Numbered from the stretch's first letter, positions 23,981-33,446 are shown. The stretch: 64,000 nucleotides of DNA from Pedobacter mendelii (GCF_014635725.1 NZ_BMDJ01000004.1:248001-312000), one strand, 5' to 3'. The notes: generated by a model from the sequence alone, not told the origin. Numbers and translations: made by a program.

Positions 23981-24002
23981 TACTTTAGCGGCCTAACCAA
24001 AA
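23981..24002 (+). promoter_or_regulatory. scoA promoter with 18-bp block shared with the thiolase gene
   Basis: A TAnnTTAG -7-like box (TACTTTAG, 23981-23988) overlaps TTAGCGGCCTAACCAAAA (23985-24002). The same 18 bases, also preceded by a TAnn pair, lie upstream of the thiolase gene at 51246-51263 on the other strand. The TTAG and CTAA ends form a short dyad. Confidence 0.6.
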
Positions 24003-24012
24003 TATTCATAAA

Positions 24013-24711
24013 ATGATAAATAAAGTTGTATCAGGCGCTGAAGAAGCCATCCATGATATATCTGATGGCGTTACCATTATGCTTGGCGGATTCGGATTAT
24101 GTGGCATTCCCGAAAATTGTATTAATGCTTTGGTTGAGAAGAAAATCAGTAATTTAACTTGTATCTCAAATAATGCTGGTGTAGATGATTTTGGAATAGG
24201 ATTGATGTTAAAGCAACGTCAGGTTAAAAAAATGATATCTTCTTATGTTGGTGAAAATGCTGAATTTGAAAGACAACTTTTAAGTGGCGAACTTGAAGTT
24301 GATTTAATACCTCAAGGAACACTTGCAACCAGATGTTTAGCTGCTGGTTACGGTATGCCTGCGATATTTACACCTGCTGGTGTGGGTACCGAAGTTGCAG
24401 AAGGAAAGGAAATCAGAAATTTTGATGGGAAGGATTATCTGATGGAATATGCTTTTGACGCTGATTTTGCGTTGGTAAAAGCCTGGAAAGGGGACACCGC
24501 AGGTAATTTAATTTTTCGTTCTACGAGTAGAAATTTCAATCCGGTAATGGCAATGGCGGGCAAAACTACTATCGCTGAAGTTGAGGAATTGGTAGAAGCT
24601 GGTGAGTTGGATCCCGACCACATACACACTCCCGGAATTTATGTTCATCGCATTTTTCAAGGCAAGGATTATGAAAAAAGAATTGAACAACGAACTGTTA
24701 GACAGAAATAG
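24013..24711 (+). CDS. scoA: 3-oxoacid CoA-transferase subunit A
   Basis: The 232-aa alpha subunit of succinyl-CoA:3-ketoacid CoA-transferase, which activates acetoacetate using succinyl-CoA. Conserved blocks are [23 protein letters not shown] (CoA-transferase signature 1), [30 protein letters not shown] and [14 protein letters not shown]. The beta subunit gene follows after 193 bp of degenerate repeats, an unusually long gap for subunits of one enzyme. An 18-bp promoter block is shared with a thiolase gene in this window, whose product would cleave the acetoacetyl-CoA formed here. Confidence 0.95.
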   Translation: MINKVVSGAEEAIHDISDGVTIMLGGFGLCGIPENCINALVEKKISNLTCISNNAGVDDFGIGLMLKQRQVKKMISSYVGENAEFERQLLSGELEVDLIPQGTLATRCLAAGYGMPAIFTPAGVGTEVAEGKEIRNFDGKDYLMEYAFDADFALVKAWKGDTAGNLIFRSTSRNFNPVMAMAGKTTIAEVEELVEAGELDPDHIHTPGIYVHRIFQGKDYEKRIEQRTVRQK

Positions 24712-24904
24712 GTTATTGGTCATTGGTTTATTGGTCATTAGTTGATTGGTTCATTAGTCATTAGCTTCATTCACTCAATATTTACTAATTCTCTCATTCA
24801 AAATTCACTCATTCATACTCTTTCATTTAATATTTAATGTTATTTATTCACTAATTCACTAATTCTCTCATTCAAAATTCACTAATTCACTCATTTTTAA
24901 AAAC
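24712..24904. repeat. Degenerate short-period repeats between scoA and scoB
   Basis: The 193-bp gap is almost wholly built of variants of ATTGGTCATT and then TTCACTAATTC/TTCACTCATTC. One 26-bp stretch (ACTAATTCTCTCATTC plus AAAATTCACT) occurs twice, at about 24784 and 24852. No gene or hairpin terminator is visible. Confidence 0.8.
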
Positions 24905-25567
24905 ATGGCATTTTCAAAAGAAGAAATCGCACAACGTATTGCTAAAGAAATAAAAGATGGTTACTATGTAAACCTTGGTATCGGAATTCCAACACTGGTT
25001 GCAAATTATATTCCACAAGGAATAAATATTGTTTTACAATCAGAAAATGGCTTATTAGGTATGGGGCCATTTCCATTTGATGGAGAAGAAGATGCTGATT
25101 TAATTAATGCAGGTAAACAGACGATAACAACTTTACCAGGCTCATCAATATTCGATTCGGCGATGAGTTTCGGAATGATTAGAGCTCAAAAAGTTGATTT
25201 AACCATATTGGGTGCTATGGAAGTATCTGAAAACGGAGACATAGCAAACTGGAAAATTCCGGGCAAAATGGTAAAAGGAATGGGCGGAGCGATGGATTTG
25301 GTTGCATCGGCAAAAAATATCATTGTTGCTATGCAGCATATAAACAAAGCTGGTGAAAGTAAATTATTACAAAAATGTACTTTGCCTTTAACAGGTATAA
25401 AATGTATCAAAAAAGTTGTAACAGAATTGGCCGTTTTGGATATTCTGCCAGAAGGTGGATTTAAACTTTTAGAACGTGCCCCAGGTGTGAGTGTTGATTT
25501 TATTAGGCAATCTACTTTAGGAAGATTGGTTGTAGAAGGGGAAATCCTGGAAATGCGACTGGATTAA
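24905..25567 (+). CDS. scoB: 3-oxoacid CoA-transferase subunit B
   Basis: The 220-aa beta subunit carries the catalytic Glu in LQSENGLLGMGPFP (SENG motif, CoA-transferase signature 2), which forms the glutamyl-CoA thioester. Other conserved parts are GYYVNLGIGIPTLVANYIP at the N-terminus and GAMEVSENGDIANWKIPGKMVKGMGGAMDLV. The length is normal. It must pair with the scoA product despite the repeat-filled gap between the genes. Confidence 0.95.
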   Translation: MAFSKEEIAQRIAKEIKDGYYVNLGIGIPTLVANYIPQGINIVLQSENGLLGMGPFPFDGEEDADLINAGKQTITTLPGSSIFDSAMSFGMIRAQKVDLTILGAMEVSENGDIANWKIPGKMVKGMGGAMDLVASAKNIIVAMQHINKAGESKLLQKCTLPLTGIKCIKKVVTELAVLDILPEGGFKLLERAPGVSVDFIRQSTLGRLVVEGEILEMRLD

Positions 25568-25744
25568 ATTATTGATTCGTTAGGACTTAAATCACGCGGT
25601 TAAATTGGTTATAGCGAAAGAAGCATAACACAACTAAGTAAATCTTTCCTGCTTTAAACAAATATTCCTTGAGCCAATAAAAGACAGACTTTTGTAATGA
25701 AGAATTAAAGCTAAATCTTTTATCTTCATAAGTCTCCATTTTTT

Positions 25745-26395
25745 TTAATTTATATCAACTAGAATACTATTTCTTAAATTATTTGAAATGTCTTCCGTGA
25801 TTGTGATAATTTCATCGGGTTCATTTGTATTATTCATTACAATTTTATGGCAATCATTTTTATACGGTAATAGATATTCTTTATAAGCCGGTACAACATG
25901 ATTATGCCATTTATATAAAACATCTTCTTCCGGGTAGCCGCGTTCCAAACCATCACGTTTTACACGTCGATCAAGAGCAACTTGCTCATCTGCATCAACA
26001 AAAATCATGTGATCCAATAATGCAGCTATTTCTTTAAAATGAAGAATAAATAATCCTTCAACAATAATTATGGGTGCTGATTTTATTTCTAGGATTTTAA
26101 CAACGGCTAAAGGGTTATTAAAATTGTATTCTTTTTTGTAGACCACTTCACCCGCCAGGAGCTGTTTAATGTCTTTTAAAAACTGCTGACTATCGATTGT
26201 TGATGGTAAATCAAAATTAAAAAGTTTGTTTTCTTCTTGAGACATATCTCCGGCAGGGATATAATAATCATCCTGAGAAACTAAAGTAACCTCATCTTGT
26301 TTAAAATGATGAAGGAAACAGTTTAAGAAAAAAGTCTTGCCCGAACCACTTCCTCCGGCAATTCCAATTATAAATGGTTTCTTATTCAAGCTCAT
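25745..26395 (-). CDS. udk: Uridine kinase
   Basis: The P-loop kinase of 216 residues (from ATG 26395; ATG 26401 adds two) phosphorylates uridine/cytidine in pyrimidine salvage. Walker A is GIAGGSGSGKTFF (residues about 11-23). DDYYIP, FDLPSTID, IIVEGLFILH and the lid RRVKRDGLERGYPEEDVL follow as in Udk. The start overlaps the end of the LysM-protein gene by 14 bases (ATG inside its last codons), so the two are translationally coupled, although no functional link is evident. Confidence 0.93.
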   Translation of the reverse strand: MSLNKKPFIIGIAGGSGSGKTFFLNCFLHHFKQDEVTLVSQDDYYIPAGDMSQEENKLFNFDLPSTIDSQQFLKDIKQLLAGEVVYKKEYNFNNPLAVVKILEIKSAPIIIVEGLFILHFKEIAALLDHMIFVDADEQVALDRRVKRDGLERGYPEEDVLYKWHNHVVPAYKEYLLPYKNDCHKIVMNNTNEPDEIITITEDISNNLRNSILVDIN

Positions 26396-27917
26396 GTACA
26401 CCGTACGTTAAATTGCAAAAAAATCTTTTGTCTAAAGCACCCAAAGAGTCGGCTACAGCTTTAGTCATTACAATTATAACATCTTTTGTGGATTCGTTCT
26501 CGGTAAATTTACCAACAACCTTTGCCAATGCAGTACGATTAGTCATTGGGTTGGTTAACTTAATTATCGTACCAATAGGGGCGGTGCGGTGTAAAACTAA
26601 CATTTTCGACGCATCTAAATCTACATCGGTAATGGAAACTGCCGTTCCTTTTTCTTCAATTTGGTTCAATCCATATTTACTTGGTGCGCCACGGAGTTTA
26701 GGGTCTTTAAATGCTGTACTATCTGGATTTACTTCTTGTTCTTGCTTAGATAAATCATTAACCGATTTTGGTTCAGGTGGTTTTGGGATAATTAACTTCT
26801 GACCAACTGCTATCGCATTATCGTTTAGTTTATTTGCCGTTCTAATTTGATAAGCCGTTAAATTAAACTTCTTTGCAATATTAAAAATAGTTTCTCCGGC
26901 TCCTACTGTGTAAAGAAAACCTTCGCTTGTAGCAGTATCTTTTACAATAACTTCTACTGTTTTCTCTTTAACAACAGGAATTTCGGTTGTAATCCCGGTA
27001 GGTATTTTCAAAACCTGACCAGTATTTAGGGTATTATCACTTAAATTGTTTAAACGCCTGATTTGATATGCCGTAATGCCATATTGCTGAGCGATTTTAA
27101 ATATACTTTCGCCTTTTTTTACCGTGTGAGTACCTGTAGCATCTTTAACTTCTGTTGCAATTTGAACAGTCTCTACTGTTGTTACAACCTTATCTTCTTG
27201 GATATTTTTTGTGGCAGGAATTTTTAATTTTTGACCAATTCGTAAGTTATTCCCCGAAAGATTATTCAGTTTCTTTATTTCTTCAACCGTTGTTCCGTAT
27301 TTCTCTGCAATTTTGCCTAAAAATTCTTTCGGTTGAACAGCATGCTCTATCAATGTTTGGCTAACAGCATCAGTAGTTTGCTGAACGGGAATTTGTTCTA
27401 CAGGTTTTTGTTGCTCTTTTGATGCAAAAGGTACCGTAGAGTTTTGAACTTGTAAATTTTCAGCATTTTTTACAGGAATTTTTAATACTTGACCAATTCT
27501 TAAATTACTGTTTGTTAAATTATTTAATGCCTTTAATTCATTAATAGATGTACCATACTTTTCGGCCAGCATATTCAAATTGTCTTTTGGCACTACAATA
27601 TGCTCGCTTACATTTATTGAGGTAGAAGCGGTTCGCTGAACATCATTTCCTGAAGAAATAAAAGGAATATTTGTAGGTACTTTTATTATAACACCAATTT
27701 TTAGGTATTTATTTTCATTAAAAGCCATGATTTCTTTTGGCTGAACATTGTATCTTCTTCCAATAGAATAATAGGTATCTTTTGTAGCTGTTTGATGAAT
27801 AATTAATTTTTTACCGTTATTATTTTCTACTCCTATAGAGTCGATCACTGCGTTTGCTTTAGTATTTGTTGCATTTAAAGCAATTAAAACTAAAGCAGTT
27901 AAGCCTATCTTATACAT
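26382..27917 (-). CDS. Secreted multi-LysM protein with C-terminal beta-barrel domain
   Basis: This 511-aa protein has a signal peptide (MYKIGLTALVLIALNATNTKA) and five LysM repeats spread over residues 40-390. Repeat signatures are YSIGRRYNVQPKEIMAFN, LNMLAEKYGTSINELKALN, LGKIAEKYGTTVEEIKKLN, IFKIAQQYGITAYQIRRLN and IFNIAKKFNLTAYQIRTAN, each ending near GQ(V/K)LKIP. The last 100 residues (LHRTAPIGTIIKLTNPMTNRTALAKVVGKF) resemble an RlpA-type double-psi beta barrel. It likely binds peptidoglycan in the periplasm. udk overlaps its 3' end. Confidence 0.9.
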   Translation of the reverse strand: MYKIGLTALVLIALNATNTKANAVIDSIGVENNNGKKLIIHQTATKDTYYSIGRRYNVQPKEIMAFNENKYLKIGVIIKVPTNIPFISSGNDVQRTASTSINVSEHIVVPKDNLNMLAEKYGTSINELKALNNLTNSNLRIGQVLKIPVKNAENLQVQNSTVPFASKEQQKPVEQIPVQQTTDAVSQTLIEHAVQPKEFLGKIAEKYGTTVEEIKKLNNLSGNNLRIGQKLKIPATKNIQEDKVVTTVETVQIATEVKDATGTHTVKKGESIFKIAQQYGITAYQIRRLNNLSDNTLNTGQVLKIPTGITTEIPVVKEKTVEVIVKDTATSEGFLYTVGAGETIFNIAKKFNLTAYQIRTANKLNDNAIAVGQKLIIPKPPEPKSVNDLSKQEQEVNPDSTAFKDPKLRGAPSKYGLNQIEEKGTAVSITDVDLDASKMLVLHRTAPIGTIIKLTNPMTNRTALAKVVGKFTENESTKDVIIVMTKAVADSLGALDKRFFCNLTYGVHELE

Positions 27918-28198
27918 TTATTTTTATCTAAATTATTTTATCAGGGGAAGCAATTATACGAATATATTATAAAACCACAGGATTTTAAAACGAAGGCCAC
28001 TGTTGATTATTTAATGATTTTAGTATAGTTGAATCCTCATTTTATTAATAAACAAATACTTGTAATTATATCCGTCGATGTAATCACGTTTATTAAACGA
28101 TAGGATAAATAAGGTATTGTTTAAATGCGGTTTTACGCGAAACTTTTCTTTTAATAATTTGTTACAATGGCATATATTTAACACAAAATTAAATTAAA

Positions 28199-28678
28199 AT
28201 GGACGCTAAAGAAATCAGCTTAAACGAGAAAGAAGTTAAACCAGTTGTGGATTTATTAAATGACTACCTCGCTAATTACCATATTCATTATCAAAAGTTA
28301 AGAGGTTGTCATTGGAATATTAAAGGACAAAATTTTTTCACGCTACACATTAAGTTTGAAGAGCTATATACCAACGCTCAATTAACAATTGATGAAATAG
28401 CAGAACGTGTTTTAACTTTGGGTAAACCACCACATAGCCGCTTCGCAGATTACATTCAAGAATCGAAAATAAAAGAAGTTAATACCATTGGAATGAAAGA
28501 TTTGGATATGGTTGATGCCTTATTGGATGATATGTCTACTTTGATTGAAATTGAAAGAGAAGTTATGGAAGCGTCCGATCAAGCTGGCGATGACGGTACC
28601 AATGATATGGTAAATAAATTTATGCAATTCAAAGAAAAAAATACTTGGATGTTACGCTCTTTCGCAGGAAAGAAATAA
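28199..28678 (+). CDS. dps: Dps-family ferritin-like DNA-protection protein
   Basis: The 159-aa protein forms dodecamers that oxidise and store iron with H2O2. The ferroxidase residues are visible: HWNIKGQNFFTLHIKFEELY (His and Glu of the intersubunit site) and DEIAERVLTLGKPP (Asp/Glu pair). There is no long basic N-terminal tail, so DNA binding may be weak. The promoter region is AT-rich and has no ECF-type motif. A very strong terminator follows immediately. Confidence 0.95.
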   Translation: MDAKEISLNEKEVKPVVDLLNDYLANYHIHYQKLRGCHWNIKGQNFFTLHIKFEELYTNAQLTIDEIAERVLTLGKPPHSRFADYIQESKIKEVNTIGMKDLDMVDALLDDMSTLIEIEREVMEASDQAGDDGTNDMVNKFMQFKEKNTWMLRSFAGKK

Positions 28679-28693
28679 TAATCTTTTAATTGT

Positions 28694-28741
28694 AAAAAGC
28701 CGTAGATATATAGCATTTAAGCTGTATATCTACGGCTTTTT
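28694..28741 (+). terminator. Terminator of dps
   Basis: The 17-bp arms 28694-28710 and 28725-28741 are perfectly complementary (core GCCGTAGATATA), with inner TAGC/GCTG pairs, and run into T's. Confidence 0.9.
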
Positions 28742-28765
28742 TGTTTTACAGATATACTAAATATA

Positions 28766-28773
28766 TATCTTTG
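28766..28773 (+). promoter_or_regulatory. -7 box abutting the ubiD start codon
   Basis: TATCTTTG matches TAnnTTTG exactly and ends three bases before ATG 28777, so the mRNA should be leaderless. Confidence 0.6.
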
Positions 28774-28776
28774 GAT

Positions 28777-30612
28777 ATGGCATACAAAAGTTTAGCAGAA
28801 TGTGTTAATGATTTAGAAAAACATGGTCATTTAATCAGAATTAAAGAAGAAGTAGATCCATACCTGGAAATGTCCACTATTCATTTACGTGTTTATGAAA
28901 ATAACGGACCAGCAATTTTATTTGAAAATGTTAAAGGCAGTTCCTTTCCTGCGCTTTCTAATTTATTTGGTACGTTAGAGCGCTCTAAATTCATTTTTAG
29001 AGATACGCTGCCTAAAGTGCAGCAACTCGTTTCTTTACGTAACGATCCGATGAAAGCTTTAAAGAACCCATTTAAATATGTTGGTTCTGCAATGTCTGCT
29101 TTATCAGCTTTGCCATTAAAAACACCATCAGCAAAAAATAAATTTTTAAAAACATCAATCAGTAAATTACCACAAATTGTAAACTGGCCAATGGATGGTG
29201 GTCCATTTGTAACCATGCCTCAGGTTTACACGGAAGATGTAGAAAAACCAGGTATTTTAAATGCTAATTTGGGTATGTATAGAATTCAGCTTGGCGGAAA
29301 CGATTACATTCAGGATAAAGAAATTGGCTTACATTATCAAATTCATCGCGGTATTGGGGTTCATCAATCAAAGGCAAATGCTTTAGGCAAGCCTTTAAAA
29401 GTTAGTGTTTTTGTTGGTGGTCCGCCTTCGCATCCTTTGGCAGCTGTTATGCCATTGCCCGAAGGTTTATCTGAAATGACTTTTGCAGGTGCTTTAGGCG
29501 ATAGAAGATTCAGGTATTTCTATGATGATGAAGGTTTTTGTATTTCTGCAGATGCTGATTTCATCATCACAGGTATGGTTTATCCTAATGAAAATAAATC
29601 TGAAGGACCTTTTGGCGATCATCTGGGCTATTATAGTTTGGCACATCCATTCCCTTTGATGAAAGTTCATAATGTTTATCACAAGAAGGATGCTATTTGG
29701 TCATTTACAGTTGTTGGTCGGCCACCACAAGAAGATACCAGTTTTGGTGCCTTAATTCACGAGATTACAGGTTCAGCCATTCCACAAGAAATTCATGGAT
29801 TAAAAGAAGTACATGCCGTTGATGCCGCAGGCGTTCACCCATTACTATTTGCTATTGGAAGTGAACGTTATACCCCTTATCTAAAAGAAAGAAAACCACA
29901 GGAAATTTTAACTATTGCCAACCATATTTTGGGTAAAAACCAATTAAGTCTTGCGAAATATCTATTTATTGCTGCTCGTGAGGATGATGAAAACTTAAGT
30001 ACACATCATGTGTCTGAATTCTTGCAACACATATTAGAGAGAATAGATTTTAAAACAGATTTGCACTTTTATACAAACACAACGATTGATACGCTAGATT
30101 ATAGCGGCGATGGTTTAAATAGTGGTTCTAAGGTTGTTTTTGCTGCCGCTGGAGGTATAAAAAGAAAGCTTTGGGATAAACTTTCTGAGAATTTGAGTTT
30201 TCCAGATGGATTTAAAAATGCAGAAATCGCAATTCCAGGTGTTTTTACATTACAAGCCGAACCTTACAAAAATGCAGAGAAAACAGCCGCAGAGATTGCC
30301 TTGTTAAATATTGCATTAAGAGATGTAGATTTATCAGGACTACCTTTAATCGTGTTGTGCGATGACGCAAAGTTTACTGCAAAAAGTATTAATAATATAG
30401 TTTGGGTTACATTCACTAGAAGCAATCCTGCTGCAGATATTTATGGTATAAATGATTTTACCATCAACAAACATTGGGGGTGTAAAGGTTCATTAATTAT
30501 AGATGCGAGGAAAAAACCACATCATGCGCCTGAATTAATTAAGGATGCAGTGGTAGAGGCGAAGGTTGATGAAATGGTTAAGGAACATGGGGAATTACAA
30601 CGAATTTTTTAG
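28777..30612 (+). CDS. UbiD-family decarboxylase
   Basis: From ATG 28777 the protein has 611 residues; the TTG at 28741 lies within the dps terminator and is rejected. It is an Mn/K- and prFMN-dependent (de)carboxylase of the UbiD family: KEEVDPYLEMSTIHLRV at the N-terminus, ENKSEGPFGDHLGYYS with the catalytic E-x-P-FG-x-H region, and FTVVGRPPQEDTSFGALIHEITG. The size and C-terminal extension fit the Bacteroidota long form annotated as menaquinone-pathway decarboxylase, but substrate is not provable here. UbiX, which makes its cofactor, is encoded at 5615-6181. Confidence 0.93.
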   Translation: MAYKSLAECVNDLEKHGHLIRIKEEVDPYLEMSTIHLRVYENNGPAILFENVKGSSFPALSNLFGTLERSKFIFRDTLPKVQQLVSLRNDPMKALKNPFKYVGSAMSALSALPLKTPSAKNKFLKTSISKLPQIVNWPMDGGPFVTMPQVYTEDVEKPGILNANLGMYRIQLGGNDYIQDKEIGLHYQIHRGIGVHQSKANALGKPLKVSVFVGGPPSHPLAAVMPLPEGLSEMTFAGALGDRRFRYFYDDEGFCISADADFIITGMVYPNENKSEGPFGDHLGYYSLAHPFPLMKVHNVYHKKDAIWSFTVVGRPPQEDTSFGALIHEITGSAIPQEIHGLKEVHAVDAAGVHPLLFAIGSERYTPYLKERKPQEILTIANHILGKNQLSLAKYLFIAAREDDENLSTHHVSEFLQHILERIDFKTDLHFYTNTTIDTLDYSGDGLNSGSKVVFAAAGGIKRKLWDKLSENLSFPDGFKNAEIAIPGVFTLQAEPYKNAEKTAAEIALLNIALRDVDLSGLPLIVLCDDAKFTAKSINNIVWVTFTRSNPAADIYGINDFTINKHWGCKGSLIIDARKKPHHAPELIKDAVVEAKVDEMVKEHGELQRIF

Positions 30613-30694
30613 TTGAAATTTAAACTAGTTATTTCGCGGAGAATAGAAAAATTAGTGGTTTAAATAGTAATAACAATCGATATTAAAAGGCAAT

Positions 30695-30723
30695 AAAAAA
30701 GTCCCGATTTTTATGTCGGGACT
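30695..30723 (-). terminator. Terminator of the FadL-family porin operon
   Basis: AGTCCCGA and TCGGGACT pair over 8 bp with an 8-nt loop. The adjacent A-run at 30695-30700 gives U's on the minus strand. Confidence 0.8.
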
Positions 30724-30746
30724 ACATATATTATAATTTGTTATTT

Positions 30747-32276
30747 TTAAAATTTAACTCCGAATGTTAAAAATACGTTGTTTCTATTACTTTTTATATC
30801 GGCAACAGGTTCTGAAAAGTCATCTAATAAATAGGGACTAGAATTAAAGTTAGTTTTATAGTTTTGGTAAGCTAAATCAAAATAATAGTTATCAACACGG
30901 TAACCGATACCTCCTGTATAATATTGGCCTTGGTAGAATGAATTGTCGCCACCTTTAATGCCGTTTCCATTTACGCCATAGCCACCTCTTAAACTAATTT
31001 CAGGGCTAACTTTAAATTCTGCTCCAACTCTGTAATTTATAGCTTCTTTATATGATGCTTTTATAAAAGCATTATTATCACTAATTGTTGAAGGACTAGA
31101 GCCATTATCTGATGAAAATTGCATTGAGGCGTAATCAATATAATCTACATCTGCAGATATTAATGCTGTTCCACCAATAATGTAACTTAATCCTGCTGAT
31201 GCTTTTAGTGGAGTTCTTAAATTGTAGCTAAAATCATAATATTTACTCGGGTTGTTAGATGTTGTAGCTGCGTTATTTGAATTACCTGATAGACTAGCTT
31301 GTAATGTTTCTGTTGTGCCATCTTGTATATTCATCCACGTAGGTGTTTGAAAATTTATGCCTATTCTAAGTTCGCTAACAGGTCTAAAAATCATTCCTAA
31401 TTTTAAATTGAAGCCACCACCCTTTGTCTCTTGATATCTAGATTGATTAAGAGTATAATTTTCATTTCCTGTATAAGCAGGAACTGCTAATTGATCATCA
31501 AAAGAATTCACAATACCACTTTCAGTAAATATTGCATCGCTAGTATAATTTACATTAACAAAACTGGCAGTAGCACCTAAATATAATTTATTTGAAAAAT
31601 TTAAAGCTCCAGCAATATTAAATTCAGAAGTAGAGCCTAATCTTGTTTCAATCCAATTTTGTTTGAAATTTGCATTATTATAAGGTTCAGCAGAAAATCT
31701 ATTTGGATAATTGGTAGCATTTTTATTAATCAAATAACTATTGTAAGCATCACCTGCTACAGAATTTTCAATTCCAAAATTATTAGCCTGGTCGACGTAT
31801 GAATCTCTGATCGAACTATTGGCATTAGTTCCGTTATAATCTATATTATTTAAAAAATCATTGTTTCTGGTATAGCTTACCCCAAATACTGTGCTAACTA
31901 AACCTTTGTTCAAATCCGATCCCTTTATTTTTGACGCTGGACTGTAAAAAACAACTCCAATATTATTTAGATTAATCTGGCTTTTATTGGCTTTTGTATC
32001 ATTTCCCAAATATGAACTTTGATTAGAAACAGAATTAAATTCGGGAGTAATACTGAATTCAGATTTAGTAAATAGACCTAAACCTGCAGGATTAGCATTT
32101 ATAGAGCCAATATCGCCGCCTACACCAATCTGGGCACCGCCCATACCTTTAAATCTTGCAGAACTACCGTAATTTGTTTGAGAAAAACGAAAGGCATCGG
32201 GAGCATAACTCTGAGCATATGCTGTTCCCATAGTAGCTACTATAGCTATTATGGAACTTAAAATGTATTTTTTCAT
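30747..32276 (-). CDS. FadL/OmpP1-family outer-membrane porin
   Basis: The 509-aa protein has a signal peptide (MKKYILSSIIAIVATMGTAYA). The N-terminal hatch region, YGSSARFKGMGGAQIGVGGDIGSINANPAGLG, is characteristic of OMPP1/FadL/TodX transporters of hydrophobic compounds. The remainder is alternating beta strands, and the chain ends in phenylalanine (FLTFGVKF), as required for BAM insertion. The transported substrate is unknown. It lies 19 bp downstream of the Gly/Tyr/Asn-rich lipoprotein gene and shares its transcript. Confidence 0.92.
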   Translation of the reverse strand: MKKYILSSIIAIVATMGTAYAQSYAPDAFRFSQTNYGSSARFKGMGGAQIGVGGDIGSINANPAGLGLFTKSEFSITPEFNSVSNQSSYLGNDTKANKSQINLNNIGVVFYSPASKIKGSDLNKGLVSTVFGVSYTRNNDFLNNIDYNGTNANSSIRDSYVDQANNFGIENSVAGDAYNSYLINKNATNYPNRFSAEPYNNANFKQNWIETRLGSTSEFNIAGALNFSNKLYLGATASFVNVNYTSDAIFTESGIVNSFDDQLAVPAYTGNENYTLNQSRYQETKGGGFNLKLGMIFRPVSELRIGINFQTPTWMNIQDGTTETLQASLSGNSNNAATTSNNPSKYYDFSYNLRTPLKASAGLSYIIGGTALISADVDYIDYASMQFSSDNGSSPSTISDNNAFIKASYKEAINYRVGAEFKVSPEISLRGGYGVNGNGIKGGDNSFYQGQYYTGGIGYRVDNYYFDLAYQNYKTNFNSSPYLLDDFSEPVADIKSNRNNVFLTFGVKF

Positions 32277-32295
32277 TTAATGTGTATGTAAGTAA

Positions 32296-33261
32296 TTACC
32301 CTCTTCCAGCTCTAGATGGTCTTGAGCCACCTCCAGAACTACTTCCTGATGAACCGCTATTGCCACCGCCATTTGATGGAGCGGAGTAGGTAGGTCTGCT
32401 TTCTTGTCTTTGAGGTTGTTGAGGAGTATAATTTTCGTTTCTTGTAGGTCTGCTGCTTTGAGTTCCTTGAGGTCGTGAATAACCGTTAGACTGCTGAATT
32501 CTTGTTGGTCTACCGGCATTGTTATTACTTGGATTATAACCCTGAGTGGCTAAACCATTAGAGTTATTGACACCAGATCTACTTGGTCGCCCCAAATTTC
32601 CAACAGTTCCGTTTGTACTTCTAGGAACTCCTCTGTCGTTACTTCCTGGTCTTGGCCTATAATTATTGTTAGTATATACGCCTCCACCATAATATCCACC
32701 ACCTATACCATAGCCGCCACCGTAAAAGCCACCGCCCCAACCAAATCTATCGTAATATGAGTATGGACCCCATCCCCCAAATCCGTAAGGACTATATCCA
32801 AAATAACCATAATTGTATGGATTATTCCAAATGCTTCCGTAACCTAAACCATATCCGAAACCACCGCCCCAGCCGCCTAAACCATAACCACTATTCCAAC
32901 CCAAACCATAACCTAAAAAGTTTGAATTGCCATAACTGTTTCCGTAATAATAATTATCATAATATGGGTCGTAGTAGCCCCTAAATGTAGAACCATTATA
33001 GAAACGATTTATTCTTGATGAATAATCCATATCGTAATAAGGATTACTAGTTCCGTAATACTCATCATATTCCTGGTTGTTTTGTGCTTGTTGCTGCTGC
33101 TGTTGTGGAGCAGGAGCGACATATTCTACCTCTCTGGCTTTTGCCACGGTATTATAAACATCATCAGTGGTGGTGGTAGAAGCCATTTTTGATGTAGAGC
33201 ATGATGCAACCAGCACTGCGGCTGCTATCATAATAACGGGTAAAAATTTTAATGGTTTCAT
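32296..33261 (-). CDS. Gly/Tyr/Asn-rich low-complexity lipoprotein
   Basis: This 321-aa lipoprotein has a signal (MKPLKFLPVIMIAAAVLVAS, lipobox VASC) and a compositionally extreme mature part. Residues 55-75 are Q/N/E/Y rich, 80-200 are a Gly-Tyr-Trp-Phe-rich segment (GYGLGWNSGYGLGGWGGGF-type repeats), and 200-321 are Ser/Arg/Asn/Pro/Gln rich, ending in SGSSSGGGSRPSRAGRG. There is no folded-domain motif. Similar glycine/tyrosine-rich chains form sticky or phase-separating surface layers, but this is analogy only. It is co-transcribed with a FadL-family porin gene. Confidence 0.85.
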   Translation of the reverse strand: MKPLKFLPVIMIAAAVLVASCSTSKMASTTTTDDVYNTVAKAREVEYVAPAPQQQQQQAQNNQEYDEYYGTSNPYYDMDYSSRINRFYNGSTFRGYYDPYYDNYYYGNSYGNSNFLGYGLGWNSGYGLGGWGGGFGYGLGYGSIWNNPYNYGYFGYSPYGFGGWGPYSYYDRFGWGGGFYGGGYGIGGGYYGGGVYTNNNYRPRPGSNDRGVPRSTNGTVGNLGRPSRSGVNNSNGLATQGYNPSNNNAGRPTRIQQSNGYSRPQGTQSSRPTRNENYTPQQPQRQESRPTYSAPSNGGGNSGSSGSSSGGGSRPSRAGRG

Positions 33262-33387
33262 TGTGTTTATATTTAGTTGTGTGTGTCAAAAACTATAAAA
33301 CAACATTTATAAAAATGTCGATAATCAACTATTTATCATTTAAAATTAATGACTTTGGTTGATAATCGTTTTGTAGGCATAAATTTA

Positions 33388-33395
33388 TAAATTTG
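33388..33395 (+). promoter_or_regulatory. Candidate -7 box of proS
   Basis: TAAATTTG exactly matches TAnnTTTG, 51 bases upstream of the proS ATG at 33447. Confidence 0.45.
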
Positions 33396-33446
33396 TGGCT
33401 TAATTTCACATTATTTAACACACAATTTACGTTCCAAATACATAAG

